Assembly: GCA_900764925.1 (NCBI GenBank)
Contig: CAAFPW010000049.1
Location: 1-23,043 of the forward strand
Direction: 5' to 3'
Source: Fusobacteriaceae bacterium
Lineage (GTDB): Bacteria; Fusobacteriota; Fusobacteriia; Fusobacteriales; Fusobacteriaceae
Length of the DNA stretch: 23,043 nucleotides
The notes beneath the pieces are model-generated. The model saw only the letters and a list, made by a program, of their open reading frames with translations, ran no database searches and had not been told where the DNA came from. The position numbers and the translations under genes were made by a program. Shown here piece by piece: positions 1-8,773 of the stretch (position 1 is its first letter; each line of letters begins with the position of its first letter).

Positions 1-615
1 CTCTTCATTTGGAAATTCAAAATCAATAAACCATCTTTTAAATAAAGCTTGTGCTATCTCCTCTAAATTCTGATTTATCTTTCTACTTAACTCAATTTTT
101 TCATCTAGTGAAGATAAAATTGAAACTATTTTTTCTTGAAGAAATGAATTTTGTGGATAATCAATTTGTATTCTTTCTAAAAGAATATCTTTTTTTAATT
201 CTGTTTGTCCTGTACTTCCTTCTCCTAAACTTTCTATTAGTTTTTCTTTATTTTTTATTGCATATCCTAAATATAAAGGATTTATTTTTTGAGAATCAGC
301 TCTTAATATTGTTACATGGCTATCCACCGTTAATAAAATATCATTAAAATTTTGACAAACTCGTCCCAAAGTTCCAACTCCAGTAGAATTTATTAAAATA
401 TCATATTTTTTTAAAATTTTATCTTTACTTATCTTTTTAGATAAATCATGTTTTTTAGCTAATTCTAAATTTAGTACCATATTTCTTATACATTTTTGAT
501 TTATTACTAATATACTTTCTTTTTCTTCTGTATACTTAGGTGTAATTCCTCTAGCTACATACTCTACAATCTCTCCTAATTTTACCTTTCTCCATCCCTC
601 TTTTAATTCTTCCAT
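1..615 (-). CDS. hsdS: Type I restriction-modification specificity subunit HsdS (partial, C-terminal part beyond the window)
   Basis: This is the DNA-recognition subunit of a type I restriction-modification complex, read through 205 codons to the window edge without a stop. It opens MEELKEGWRKVKLGEI, a typical HsdS beginning, followed by one target-recognition domain (about residues 10-150). The conserved helical region comes next, with LQEKIVSILSSLDEKIELS and the hallmark EEIAQALFKRWFIDFEFP near the cut end. The second recognition domain is therefore missing only because of the window. I chose the ATG at 615 because GGAG lies five bases upstream; an in-frame ATG at 630 lacks a good ribosome binding site. 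It lies 43 bases behind hsdM on the same strand, so the two are probably co-transcribed. No hsdR is visible; it would have to lie beyond position 1 or elsewhere. The family is clear; the DNA target cannot be read. Confidence 0.9.
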   Translation of the reverse strand, partial: MEELKEGWRKVKLGEIVEYVARGITPKYTEEKESILVINQKCIRNMVLNLELAKKHDLSKKISKDKILKKYDILINSTGVGTLGRVCQNFNDILLTVDSHVTILRADSQKINPLYLGYAIKNKEKLIESLGEGSTGQTELKKDILLERIQIDYPQNSFLQEKIVSILSSLDEKIELSRKINQNLEEIAQALFKRWFIDFEFPNEE

Positions 616-658
616 CTCTTCTCCATTCATTAACCATCTTACTTATAATTTTTATCTT

Positions 659-2188
659 CTATATCTCAAATCCTAGCTCTTTTAAATTAGCTCTTATCTC
701 ATCTTCTAACTCTTTGCTTCTTTTAAAGTACTCGCCTAATTCAGTAGTAAGATTTTTCATTTTCTCTTCATAAGGAACACCATCATCTTCCTCTTCCTCT
801 ACTCCTACATATCTTCCTGGAGTAAGGATATAGTCATTTTTCTTTATATCTTCAAGAGTAGCACTTTTACAGAAACCTTGTATATCTTGATAAGTCTCTT
901 CTCCCTTATAAGTTCCTCTCCACATATGGTAAGTATCAGCTATTTTAGTTATCTCCTCTGGAGTTAATTCTCTCAAGCTTCTCTCTACTAATTCTCCCAT
1001 CTTTCTAGCATCTATAAATAATACTTCATTCTTTCTATTTCTTTGTTTTGGATTTTCTTTATTTCTATTTAAGAACCAAAGACAAGCAGGTATTCCAGTA
1101 GTTAAAAATAGTTTATCTGGAAGAGCAACTATACAATCTACAATATCAGCTTCCAACATATTTTTTCTTATCTCTCCCTCTCCAGAAGTATTAGATGAAA
1201 GAGAACCATTAGCTAAAACAATTCCAGCACTTCCATTTGGAGCTAAGTGATGAATCATATGTTGAAGCCAAGCATAGTTAGCATTTCCCTCTGGTGGAAT
1301 TCCATATTTCCATCTTACATCACCATCTAAAGATTCATGCCAATAATCTTTTACATTAAAAGGTGGATTAGCCATGATATAGTCCATCTTTTTATCTTTA
1401 TGCTGGTCTCTAGTAAAAGTATCTGCAGGTTCTAATCCTAAATCTACCTCTATTCCTCTAATAGCTAAGTTCATCTTACAAAGTTTCCAAGTAGTTCCAT
1501 TACTCTCTTGTCCAAATACAGATATATCTCCAATCTTTCCACTATGAGCTTCTATAAATTTTTCTGATTGTACAAACATACCACCACTTCCACAAGCTGG
1601 GTCATACACTCTTCCTTTTGTTGGCTCTAAACACTCTACTATTGTTTTTACAATACACTCTGGAGTATAGAATTGTCCTCCATTTTTCCCTTCTGAATTT
1701 GCAAATTTTCCCAAGAAAAATTCATATACCTGTCCTAATACATCTTGCCCTTTTTCATTTTTCCCTTGTAAATTTATTCCACCAATTATATCTATTAATT
1801 CCCCCAACTTTCCTTTATCTAATAACGGATTAGAATATACTTTATACAATACATCTTTTAAACTTTTATTCTCTTTTTCAATGGCTCTCATAGCATCATC
1901 TATTTTTATCCCTATCTCTGGAGTTTTAGCTACTTTTACTATCTCATTCCATCTTGCTTCTTGAGGAACCCAGAAAATATTTTCAGCTGTATATTCATCT
2001 CTTTCTTCTTCAAATCCCTCTCCTTCTGCTACTAGCTCTTGATATTTCTTTTCAAAACTATCACTTATATATTTTAAAAATACTAACCCCAATACAACAT
2101 ATTTATACTCTGCAGGATCCATATTATTTCTTAACTTATCACAGGCTTTCCATAAATTTTCTTTAAAATTATCTTTTTCTATTGCCAT
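659..2188 (-). CDS. hsdM: Type I restriction-modification DNA methyltransferase subunit HsdM
   Basis: This N6-adenine methyltransferase subunit modifies DNA with HsdS and forms the restriction complex with HsdR. The 509 residues match the family's usual length. The N-terminal helical HsdM domain covers about residues 8-140. GQFYTPECIV at about 171 leads into the methylase fold. The S-adenosylmethionine motif DPACGSGG is at about 196-203 and the catalytic NPPF motif at about 274-277. The C-terminus is charged and helical. Translation should start at the ATG at 2188, because GGAGG lies five bases upstream; a TTG 12 bases further out would place the binding site inside the gene. A good promoter lies at 2301-2329 and hsdS follows, so hsdM is the first gene of the visible operon. 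No frame damage is seen. Confidence 0.95.
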   Translation of the reverse strand: MAIEKDNFKENLWKACDKLRNNMDPAEYKYVVLGLVFLKYISDSFEKKYQELVAEGEGFEEERDEYTAENIFWVPQEARWNEIVKVAKTPEIGIKIDDAMRAIEKENKSLKDVLYKVYSNPLLDKGKLGELIDIIGGINLQGKNEKGQDVLGQVYEFFLGKFANSEGKNGGQFYTPECIVKTIVECLEPTKGRVYDPACGSGGMFVQSEKFIEAHSGKIGDISVFGQESNGTTWKLCKMNLAIRGIEVDLGLEPADTFTRDQHKDKKMDYIMANPPFNVKDYWHESLDGDVRWKYGIPPEGNANYAWLQHMIHHLAPNGSAGIVLANGSLSSNTSGEGEIRKNMLEADIVDCIVALPDKLFLTTGIPACLWFLNRNKENPKQRNRKNEVLFIDARKMGELVERSLRELTPEEITKIADTYHMWRGTYKGEETYQDIQGFCKSATLEDIKKNDYILTPGRYVGVEEEEDDGVPYEEKMKNLTTELGEYFKRSKELEDEIRANLKELGFEI

Positions 2189-2300
2189 TTCTTCCTCCAA
2201 TTTATATATTTATCTATTTTCGCTATAATTTTCCTTTTTTTAGAAAATAGGTTATTTATACTAATACAATACCAATAAAACCAATCGCACTTTTAAATTA

Positions 2301-2329
2301 ATTATACTTTATATTTTTATAATTTACAA
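2301..2329 (-). promoter_or_regulatory. Sigma70-type promoter for hsdM-hsdS
   Basis: On the minus strand TTGTAA (2324-2329) and TATAAT (2301-2306) are separated by exactly 17 bases. The promoter lies downstream of the argS terminator and points at hsdM, giving an untranslated leader of about 105 bases. Confidence 0.6.
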
Positions 2330-2332
2330 ATA

Positions 2333-2378
2333 AAAAAGAGCTTTACTCTTAAAACTCATTTTAATCAGTAAAACTCTT
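2333..2378 (-). terminator. Rho-independent terminator of argS
   Basis: Ten bases after the argS stop, the minus strand carries a 12-bp inverted repeat with one mismatch (arms 2367-2378 and 2336-2347) followed by a T-run. It separates argS from the restriction-modification operon. Confidence 0.8.
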
Positions 2379-2387
2379 CTTTCTTTA

Positions 2388-4100
2388 TTACATTCTTTCC
2401 AATGTTTTGATTCCTAATAAATCTAATCCATCTTTGATAGTTTCTCCAGCTACCTTAGCAAGTAATCCTCTTGAGAATAAAATCTCATCCTCTTGATTAA
2501 GTATTGGACAACTATTGTAGAAACTATTAAATTTCTTAGCTAATTCAAATAGATAATCAGCTATTACATTTGGTTTAAATGATTCAGATGCTTTTATTAC
2601 AGCCATTGGGAAAGCTGCAATATGATTAGCTAAAGCTCTCTCTTGAGGTGTTGTTATTACTATTGTTTTAGTATAGTCAATATTTTTATCTTCAGATTCA
2701 GCTTTTCTCATTATTGATTGAATTCTAGCATAAGAGTATTGAAGATACGGAGCTGTATTTCCTTCAAAACTTAGAATTTTATCCCATTCAAAAATTATTG
2801 GACTCTGTCTATTTTGAGATAGATCAGCATATTTTATAGCTCCTACTCCAACTACTTCAGAGATATTTTCTTTCTCCTCAGTAGATAACTCTGGATTCTT
2901 CTCATTTACTATATCATAAGCTCTCTTTTTACCTTCATCCATAAGTTGCTCAAGTCTAATTACATTTCCTTTTCTTGTAGAAAATACTCCATCAGCAAAT
3001 CTCATTATTCCAAACCAGATATGGTGTTTAGGAACGTTCCATCCTAACATATCTGTTATCTTAAAGAATTGTTTGAAGTGATCTTGTTGTCTCTCATCTG
3101 TTAAGTAGATTATCTTATTTATATTGTAATTATCTTTTCTGAATTTTACAGTAGCTATATCAGAAGTAGAGTATAGGAAAGCTCCATCTTTCTTTTGAAC
3201 TATACATGGGAAAAGATTATCCTCTTCTGGGAAGAATACAACCTTAGCTCCATCATCTTCAACAGCTATTTTCTTCTCTACTAACTCCTCAACTACCCCT
3301 TGCATCATATCATGGTAAAATGATTCTCCATAATAAGTATCAAAGTGTACATCCAATCTTCCATATAGTTTTTCATACTCATCTAATGACACTTTTATAA
3401 ACTCTTTCCAAAGAGCAAAATTCTCTGCATCTCCATCCTGTAATTTTTTAAGTTCAAGTCTTGCTTCCTCTTCAAGCTCAGGATGATCTTCAGCTTGTTT
3501 TGTAAATTCTACATAAACTCTTTCTAATTCTTCAATTGCATTAGCTTCATAAGCCTCTCTGTTCAACCATCTTCTATATCCTATTATAAGTTTTCCAAAC
3601 TGTGTTCCCCAGTCTCCTATATGGTTATCTGCTACTACATGATATCCTAAGTATCTATATATTCTAGCTATTGAATCCCCAATTATTGTAGAACGTAAGT
3701 GTCCTATATGCATTCTTTTAGCAATGTTAGGAGATGAAAAATCTATAACTACATCTCCCTCTCTATTTAAGAAAGAGAAGTCATATTTTTCCTCTCTTGA
3801 TTTTTTTAATAGCTCCCCTAAATATTCACTCTTTAAAAATATATTTATAAATCCTGGTCCAGCTATCTCTAATCTATCTATAACACTATTCTCTACTAAA
3901 TTATCTACTATCTCTTGAGCTATTGCTCTTGGATTATTTCCTATTATTTTTGAGTTCATCATTGCAAAGTTAGTTTGAAAATCTCCAAACTTTTCATTTG
4001 TTGCTACTGATATCTCTATTTTTTTTAACTCTTTATCTCCATAAAGTTTTGCTACTGTCTCTTCAAATATTCTAGCTATCTCTTTATCTATAATATGCAC
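2388..4100 (-). CDS. argS: Arginyl-tRNA synthetase
   Basis: This class I cytoplasmic synthetase charges tRNA-Arg with arginine using ATP. About 570 residues is normal for bacterial ArgRS. The N-terminal ArgRS-specific domain covers about residues 1-95. The HIGH signature sits in NIAKRMHIGHLRSTIIGDS at about 126-144. The KMSKS-equivalent loop reads STRKGN, after FADGVF, in the last third, and the C-terminal helical anticodon-binding domain ends GIKTLERM. The start is uncertain: a GTG at 4109 opens the longest frame, but a GTG at 4100 is preceded by AGGTGA at ideal spacing, so I used 4100. The upstream neighbour on the same strand is the structured RNA gene at 4149-4383, whose terminator ends about 50 bases before this start. 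No separate good promoter was found in that interval. Confidence 0.95.
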   Translation of the reverse strand: MHIIDKEIARIFEETVAKLYGDKELKKIEISVATNEKFGDFQTNFAMMNSKIIGNNPRAIAQEIVDNLVENSVIDRLEIAGPGFINIFLKSEYLGELLKKSREEKYDFSFLNREGDVVIDFSSPNIAKRMHIGHLRSTIIGDSIARIYRYLGYHVVADNHIGDWGTQFGKLIIGYRRWLNREAYEANAIEELERVYVEFTKQAEDHPELEEEARLELKKLQDGDAENFALWKEFIKVSLDEYEKLYGRLDVHFDTYYGESFYHDMMQGVVEELVEKKIAVEDDGAKVVFFPEEDNLFPCIVQKKDGAFLYSTSDIATVKFRKDNYNINKIIYLTDERQQDHFKQFFKITDMLGWNVPKHHIWFGIMRFADGVFSTRKGNVIRLEQLMDEGKKRAYDIVNEKNPELSTEEKENISEVVGVGAIKYADLSQNRQSPIIFEWDKILSFEGNTAPYLQYSYARIQSIMRKAESEDKNIDYTKTIVITTPQERALANHIAAFPMAVIKASESFKPNVIADYLFELAKKFNSFYNSCPILNQEDEILFSRGLLAKVAGETIKDGLDLLGIKTLERM

Positions 4101-4148
4101 TCTCTTCACCTTCTTTTTAACAAATTTTGTGACATTTTCCTAAAAAAT

Positions 4149-4169
4149 AAAAAAAAGGGACAAAGTCCC
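4149..4169 (-). terminator. Intrinsic terminator of the structured RNA
   Basis: The minus strand reads GGGAC-TTT-GTCCC followed by eight T residues, a compact perfect hairpin. It lies about 50 bases upstream of the argS start, so argS is expressed by read-through or from an unseen promoter. Confidence 0.85.
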
Positions 4170-4383
4170 AAAAGAAAAGTTCCAACCTACCGTCTTCAAT
4201 ACAGTTTTAGTCGCCAAAACCATAAGTGGTAGTCAGTTACTAACAGCATACAGAGTCCGTAATCGACTTAAGCTCTAAGCCATTCGTGACTTTGCTGAGC
4301 TACTGAAAGCAGCGCCAACCCCGTGACGACATTAGGCCCAAAACCTCAAGAAATAACGAGTAGGTCAGATATCTATTCTTGTT
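4149..4383 (-). ncRNA. Structured non-coding RNA, about 235 nt, family not identified (6S-like RNA is one possibility)
   Basis: This gene-free stretch between aspS and argS is about 45% GC, against roughly 30% around it, and has no open frame worth reading. A consensus promoter (4390-4418) predicts a start near 4383 and an intrinsic terminator ends the transcript near 4149. The ends of the body pair: minus-strand bases 4366-4356 with 4193-4184 form a 10-bp helix with one bulged U. Inside are several plausible hairpins, for example GCUGC/GUAGC, GGCUUA/UAAGUC and GUUUUGG/CUAAAAC. The octamer GGUUUUGG occurs twice and either copy could pair with CUAAAAC. Length and a partly rod-like fold would suit 6S RNA. 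Hallmarks of RNase P RNA, tmRNA and SRP RNA are absent. A leader regulating argS is the other reading. Confidence 0.8.
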
Positions 4384-4389
4384 AAGGAA

Positions 4390-4418
4390 ATTATATCACT
4401 TATTTATAAATTTTTCAA
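4390..4418 (-). promoter_or_regulatory. Promoter of the structured RNA
   Basis: TTGAAA (4413-4418) and TATAAT (4390-4395) on the minus strand are 17 bases apart. The first transcribed base is predicted at A4383. The promoter begins just after the aspS stop codon, so the RNA is transcribed independently of aspS. Confidence 0.8.
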
Positions 4419-4439
4419 GTACTTATAAAAATTTATTCT

Positions 4440-6239
4440 CTATTTTTCTTCTTTTTTTACATCTTCTTTATAAGTTACAGCAATATTTAACTCATCTAAT
4501 TGCTCTTTGTCAACTATATTTGGTGCTTCTGACATTAAACATTGACCTTTATTAGTTTTTGGGAAAGGAATAACTTCTCTAATAGATGCTTCCTTCAACA
4601 TTACCATAAGCCATCTATCTATTCCGAAAGCAAGCCCTCCATGAGGTGGTGCTCCATATTTGAATGCATCTACGAAGAATCCAAACTTCTCTCTTGCTTC
4701 TTCATAAGATAATCCCAATCTTTCAAACACTTTGTTTTGAATTTCAGGATTGAAGATTCTTATAGAACCTCCTCCTATCTCAAATCCATTTAATACCATA
4801 TCATAAGTATTTGTTCTGATACTATCAGTTTCTCCAGCTAAGAAAGCATCCATATCCTCTGCTTTAATAGATGTAAATGGGTGGTGTTCAGCCTTATATC
4901 TTCCCTCTTCCTCATCATAAGTAAACATAGGGAAATCTACTACCCATAGGAATTTAAACTCATCGTTATTGATTAAGTCTAACTCTTTTCCTATTCTAAG
5001 TCTCATAGCCCCTAAAGCTCCATATACTACTTTAGCTTTATCTGCTATTATTAAGATTACATCTCCTGGATTAGCTTCAGCTGTTGTAATTATAGCTTTC
5101 ATTTCATCTTCTGAGAAGAATTTAGCTATTGGTGAAGTGATACTTCCATCTTCAGCTATTTTTACATAAGCCATTCCCTTTGCTCCAAAGTATCTCTTAG
5201 CGTATTCTTCATACTCTCCTAATACTTTTCTTGAAAATTTTTCAAAAGCTTTTGGTGCAGTTATACATTTTACTATTCCACCATTTTCAGCTACATCTTT
5301 GAAAGCTTTAAATCCACAATTTCTTGCTATTTCAGTAAGATCTTTTAATTCTACTCCAAATCTTACATCTGGTTTATCAGAACCATATCTTGCCATAGCT
5401 TCTGCGTAAGGCATTCTAGGGAATTTATAATCAGCAACCTCTCCAGTTATTGCTGTAAATACATTTTTAGCTAATCCCTCTATTGTATTCATAACATCAT
5501 CCATCTCAACAAAAGACATCTCTACGTCTAATTGAGTGAATTCAAATTGTCTATCTGCTCTTAAATCCTCATCTCTAAAGCATTTAGCTATTTGGAAATA
5601 TCTCTCAACTCCACCTATCATAAGAAGTTGTTTAAATAGTTGTGGAGATTGAGGAAGGGCATAGAATGTTCCTGGATTTATTCTACATGGAACTAAAAAG
5701 TCTCTTGCTCCCTCTGGAGTTGACTTATTAAGTAATGGAGTATCCACATCAATAAATCCCTCTCCATCCATATAGTTTCTAATAGCCATTATCATCTTAT
5801 GTCTCATTCTAAGATTATTTAACATCTTTGGTCTTCTGATATCTAAATATCTGTATTTTAATCTAATATTTTCATTTAGATTATCCTCTGTTCCTGTAAT
5901 TTGGAATGGTAATACATCACAGTTATTTAAAATTGTAAGCTCAGTAGCAAATACTTCTATCTCCCCAGTAGGTATATTCATATTTTTACTATGTCTTTCT
6001 CTTACAGTTCCAACTACTCTAATAACTGCTTCATTTTTTAATTTTTGTGCTTGTTCTACAACATCTTTTGGAGCTACATCTATATCAAATACTACTTGAG
6101 TTTTTCCCTCTCTATCTCTCAAGTCGACAAAAGTTAATCCTCCTAAATCTCTAGTTGTATCTACCCAACCAGAAAGTGTAACTATTTGTCCAATATTCTC
6201 TTTTCTCAATTCACCAAGATTATGAGTCCTGTAAATCAT
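4440..6239 (-). CDS. aspS: Aspartyl-tRNA synthetase
   Basis: This class II synthetase attaches aspartate to tRNA-Asp. Its 599 residues match the long bacterial form. The N-terminal OB-fold that reads the anticodon is at about 1-110 (GQIVTLSGWVDTTRDLGGL). The catalytic core has motif 2, FRDEDLRADRQFEFTQLD, at about 217. A GAD insertion domain lies in the middle (ITAPKAFEKFSRK to about 420), and motif 3, GLAFGIDRW, is in the C-terminal part. The ATG at 6239 has AGGAGAGGG seven bases upstream. hisS ends 30 bases before it on the same strand, so hisS-aspS form a pair, the common arrangement for these two synthetases. Whether the enzyme also charges tRNA-Asn cannot be judged from this window. Confidence 0.97.
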   Translation of the reverse strand: MIYRTHNLGELRKENIGQIVTLSGWVDTTRDLGGLTFVDLRDREGKTQVVFDIDVAPKDVVEQAQKLKNEAVIRVVGTVRERHSKNMNIPTGEIEVFATELTILNNCDVLPFQITGTEDNLNENIRLKYRYLDIRRPKMLNNLRMRHKMIMAIRNYMDGEGFIDVDTPLLNKSTPEGARDFLVPCRINPGTFYALPQSPQLFKQLLMIGGVERYFQIAKCFRDEDLRADRQFEFTQLDVEMSFVEMDDVMNTIEGLAKNVFTAITGEVADYKFPRMPYAEAMARYGSDKPDVRFGVELKDLTEIARNCGFKAFKDVAENGGIVKCITAPKAFEKFSRKVLGEYEEYAKRYFGAKGMAYVKIAEDGSITSPIAKFFSEDEMKAIITTAEANPGDVILIIADKAKVVYGALGAMRLRIGKELDLINNDEFKFLWVVDFPMFTYDEEEGRYKAEHHPFTSIKAEDMDAFLAGETDSIRTNTYDMVLNGFEIGGGSIRIFNPEIQNKVFERLGLSYEEAREKFGFFVDAFKYGAPPHGGLAFGIDRWLMVMLKEASIREVIPFPKTNKGQCLMSEAPNIVDKEQLDELNIAVTYKEDVKKEEK

Positions 6240-6269
6240 TTTTACCCTCTCCTTAATATATCTATTATT

Positions 6270-7511
6270 CTATTTTTTTATTATCTCTATTGCTTTTTCT
6301 AAGCTCATTTCCTCTTGTGTTCTAGCGTTGAAATCCTTCAATACTACAACATCTTTATTCATCTCATCTTCTCCAATAATTATACAGTATTTCACTGCTA
6401 ATTTGTCAGCTTTTTTCATATGAGATTTCATTCCTTTAACATTAAAATCAACAAAAGTTTTTATTCCATTATCTCTTAAAATCTTAGCTGTTTTTAATCC
6501 AAACTCTTGAGTATTTTCTCCAAGCCAAGCTACATATACATCTGGAGTATTTTTAGGATAATCTTCTAATAACATCATCATTCTCTCTACTCCAGCTGCA
6601 AATCCAACTGCTGGTATATCTTTATCTCCTAGCTGTTTAAGTAGATTATCATATCTTCCTCCACCTAATACAGTTCCTTGTGCTCCTAATTTATTTGTTA
6701 CTATCTCATAAACTGTACTTGAATAATAGTCAAGTCCTCTTACAAGTCTTGAATCCTCTACATATTTTATTCCAAATATATCTAGATATCTCTTTACAGT
6801 TTCATAGTGAGCTCTTTCCTCTTCTGTTAAAGAATCTATTATACTTGGAGCATCAACTGTTAACTCTTTACATCTATCCACTTTACAGTCCAATACTCTT
6901 AGAGGATTTTTCTCCATTCTCATTTTACAATCCTCACAAAGCTCCTCTTTGATTGGCTCTAAAAAGTTCAATAAGTTCTCTCTATACTTAGTACGAGAGG
7001 CATTTGTTCCAACTGAGTTAATACATACTTCTAGGTCACTTATTCCTAATTTTTCTAATAGTGTATAACTCATTGCTATAACTTCAGCATCTAATATTGG
7101 TGAACTCTCTCCTAAAACCTCTACTCCTATTTGATTAAACTCTCTTTGTCTTCCAGCTTGAGGTCTCTCATATCTAAACATTGATCCATTGTAATAATAC
7201 TTTGTTACATCCTCTTTTCCATAGATTGCATTTTCTAAATATGATCTTACAACAGAAGCTGTATTTTCAGGTCTTAAAGTTAAACTTCTATCCCCTCTAT
7301 CTTTAAAAGTATACATCTCTTTTTCTACTACATCTGTTCCCTCTCCAATTCCTCTTTTAAATAGATCAGTCTCTTCAAAAATTGGAGTTTTTATATATGT
7401 ATATCCATAGCTTTCAAAGATCTCTTGTGCCATCTTAGATATATAAGTATATTTTACTGCATCTTCTCCAAATATATCCTTTGTTCCTCTAGCTGCTTTT
7501 ATAAGCTTCAT
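6270..7511 (-). CDS. hisS: Histidyl-tRNA synthetase
   Basis: This homodimeric class II synthetase charges tRNA-His. Its 413 residues are typical. The N-terminus AARGTKDIFGEDA is characteristic. Motif 2, RYERPQAGRQREFNQIGVE, is at about 113-131. The histidine-specific signature GLDYYSSTVYE is at about 259, and motif 3-type GGGRYDNLLKQLG follows. The C-terminal 90 residues form the anticodon-binding alpha/beta domain (DVYVAWLGE onward). The ATG at 7511 follows AGGTGA at a good distance. Thirteen bases separate it from the rarA stop and 30 from the aspS start, with no terminator in either gap, so rarA-hisS-aspS should be one transcript. Confidence 0.97.
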   Translation of the reverse strand: MKLIKAARGTKDIFGEDAVKYTYISKMAQEIFESYGYTYIKTPIFEETDLFKRGIGEGTDVVEKEMYTFKDRGDRSLTLRPENTASVVRSYLENAIYGKEDVTKYYYNGSMFRYERPQAGRQREFNQIGVEVLGESSPILDAEVIAMSYTLLEKLGISDLEVCINSVGTNASRTKYRENLLNFLEPIKEELCEDCKMRMEKNPLRVLDCKVDRCKELTVDAPSIIDSLTEEERAHYETVKRYLDIFGIKYVEDSRLVRGLDYYSSTVYEIVTNKLGAQGTVLGGGRYDNLLKQLGDKDIPAVGFAAGVERMMMLLEDYPKNTPDVYVAWLGENTQEFGLKTAKILRDNGIKTFVDFNVKGMKSHMKKADKLAVKYCIIIGEDEMNKDVVVLKDFNARTQEEMSLEKAIEIIKK

Positions 7512-7524
7512 TTTTTCACCTCTT

Positions 7525-8757
7525 CTATTTTTCCCAAAGTTTTTCCAACTTTTCTTTTATTAATTTTTCATTTTTATTATCTCCAGGAATATAATATTCC
7601 CTTCTCTTATTACTATATTTTTGTTTTACAAAATTTCCTTTATAATCGTGTGGATAAAGATAACCTTTAGGATTATGACAAATATTGAGTGGTACACTCT
7701 CCATATCTCCCTTTTCTATATCCTCTAAAGCCTTATTTATTCCCATATAACATGAGTTACTCTTAGTTGAGATAGCTATATAGATTACAGCCTGAGCTAA
7801 AATTATTCTTATCTCGGGCATTCCAATTCTCTCACTTGCCATCATGGCACTATTAGCTATTAACATAGCCTCTGGATTAGCCATACCTATATCTTCACTG
7901 GCATGTACCACTAAACGTCTAGCTATATATCTTGGATCCTCTCCTCCAGCTAATAATCTTCCTAACCAATAGAGAGCTGAATCAGGATCACTCCCTCTCA
8001 TACTCTTTATTAGAGCTGATATCAAGTTATACTTATCTTCTGCTTTATGATAGGAAGCTTGTCTCTCTCTAAAAATACCTATAACTTCCTCTATCTTTAA
8101 ATCTGTACAGCTATTTTTATACATCTCTAAATAATTTAGAGCTACTCTACTATCTCCTTGAGATATATCTAAAATACACTCAATTATCTCCTCAGGTACC
8201 TCTTCTAAAGAGAGTTTTTTTATTCCTCTTCTAATTATTTTCTCGATATCTTTTCTTTCTAGTGCTTTAAATTCAAAAATCATAACTCTAGAAAGTAGAG
8301 CGTTATTTAAACTATAATAGGGATTTTCAGTAGTTGCTCCTATGAGGGTTATTGTTCCATCTTCACAATAGGAGAGTAGAGCATCTTGTTGCATCTTATT
8401 AAATCTATGTATCTCGTCTAAAAAAAGTATTGTTTTCTTTCCATAAAACTCTATATTTCTTTTAGCCTTTTCTACTACCTCTCTCAAATCATTCAGTGAT
8501 GCTGTTGTAGCGTTTAAAGTCTCAAAGTTACTATTTATAGTTTTAGAAATTATCTCTCCTAAAGAACTTTTTCCACAACCAGGTGGTCCATAAAAAATTG
8601 AATTAGAGATATTTTGTCTCTCTATTAATTTTCTAAGAATTCCTCCCTCTCCTAAAAGTTTCTCCTGTCCTATAAAATCCTCTAAGCTTTGAGGACGTAA
8701 CTTCATAGCTAATGGCTTTACTACCTCATAATTATTTCCAAACAGATTATTGATCAT
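7525..8757 (-). CDS. rarA: Replication-associated recombination protein RarA (MgsA family AAA+ ATPase)
   Basis: RarA/MgsA is a clamp-loader-like AAA+ ATPase that acts at stalled replication forks with SSB. The 410 residues carry Walker A GPPGCGKS at 57-64, Walker B LFLDEIHRF at 111-119 and sensor-1 GATTENPYYSLNNALLSR. A C-terminal MgsA tetramerisation region contains GSDPDSALYWLGRLLAGGEDPRYIARR and the closing YKGNFVKQKY. The ATG at 8757 is preceded by a moderate site, AGGTAGATGA. The gene lies only 17 bases downstream of the secG terminator, and no convincing promoter fits in that space. Its transcription, and that of hisS and aspS, probably depends on terminator read-through or on a promoter within secG. 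Confidence 0.93.
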   Translation of the reverse strand: MINNLFGNNYEVVKPLAMKLRPQSLEDFIGQEKLLGEGGILRKLIERQNISNSIFYGPPGCGKSSLGEIISKTINSNFETLNATTASLNDLREVVEKAKRNIEFYGKKTILFLDEIHRFNKMQQDALLSYCEDGTITLIGATTENPYYSLNNALLSRVMIFEFKALERKDIEKIIRRGIKKLSLEEVPEEIIECILDISQGDSRVALNYLEMYKNSCTDLKIEEVIGIFRERQASYHKAEDKYNLISALIKSMRGSDPDSALYWLGRLLAGGEDPRYIARRLVVHASEDIGMANPEAMLIANSAMMASERIGMPEIRIILAQAVIYIAISTKSNSCYMGINKALEDIEKGDMESVPLNICHNPKGYLYPHDYKGNFVKQKYSNKRREYYIPGDNKNEKLIKEKLEKLWEK

Positions 8758-8773
8758 TCTATCATCTACCTAT

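Noticed and set aside
51..347. 98-residue plus-strand frame rich in Leu and Phe
   Set aside because: It is the antisense shadow of hsdS; the minus-strand frame has clear HsdS motifs and a ribosome binding site.
4149..4383. T-box riboswitch reading argS (GGUUGGAAC just before a GUCCC-T8 terminator)
   Set aside because: The stretch resembles the T-box sequence but breaks it at key places. UGGA would pair with a U-ending tRNA acceptor, which is not expected for tRNA-Arg, and no stem I specifier loop features were found.
4149..4383. RNase P RNA, tmRNA or SRP RNA
   Set aside because: None of the universal signatures (GAGGAAAGUC and ACAGAA; the tRNA-like ends of tmRNA; the GGAAGGAAGCAGC SRP tetraloop region) is present on either strand.
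6680..6952. 90-residue hydrophobic plus-strand frame
   Set aside because: It is antisense to hisS; such Leu/Ile/Phe-rich frames arise opposite A-rich codons in this genome.
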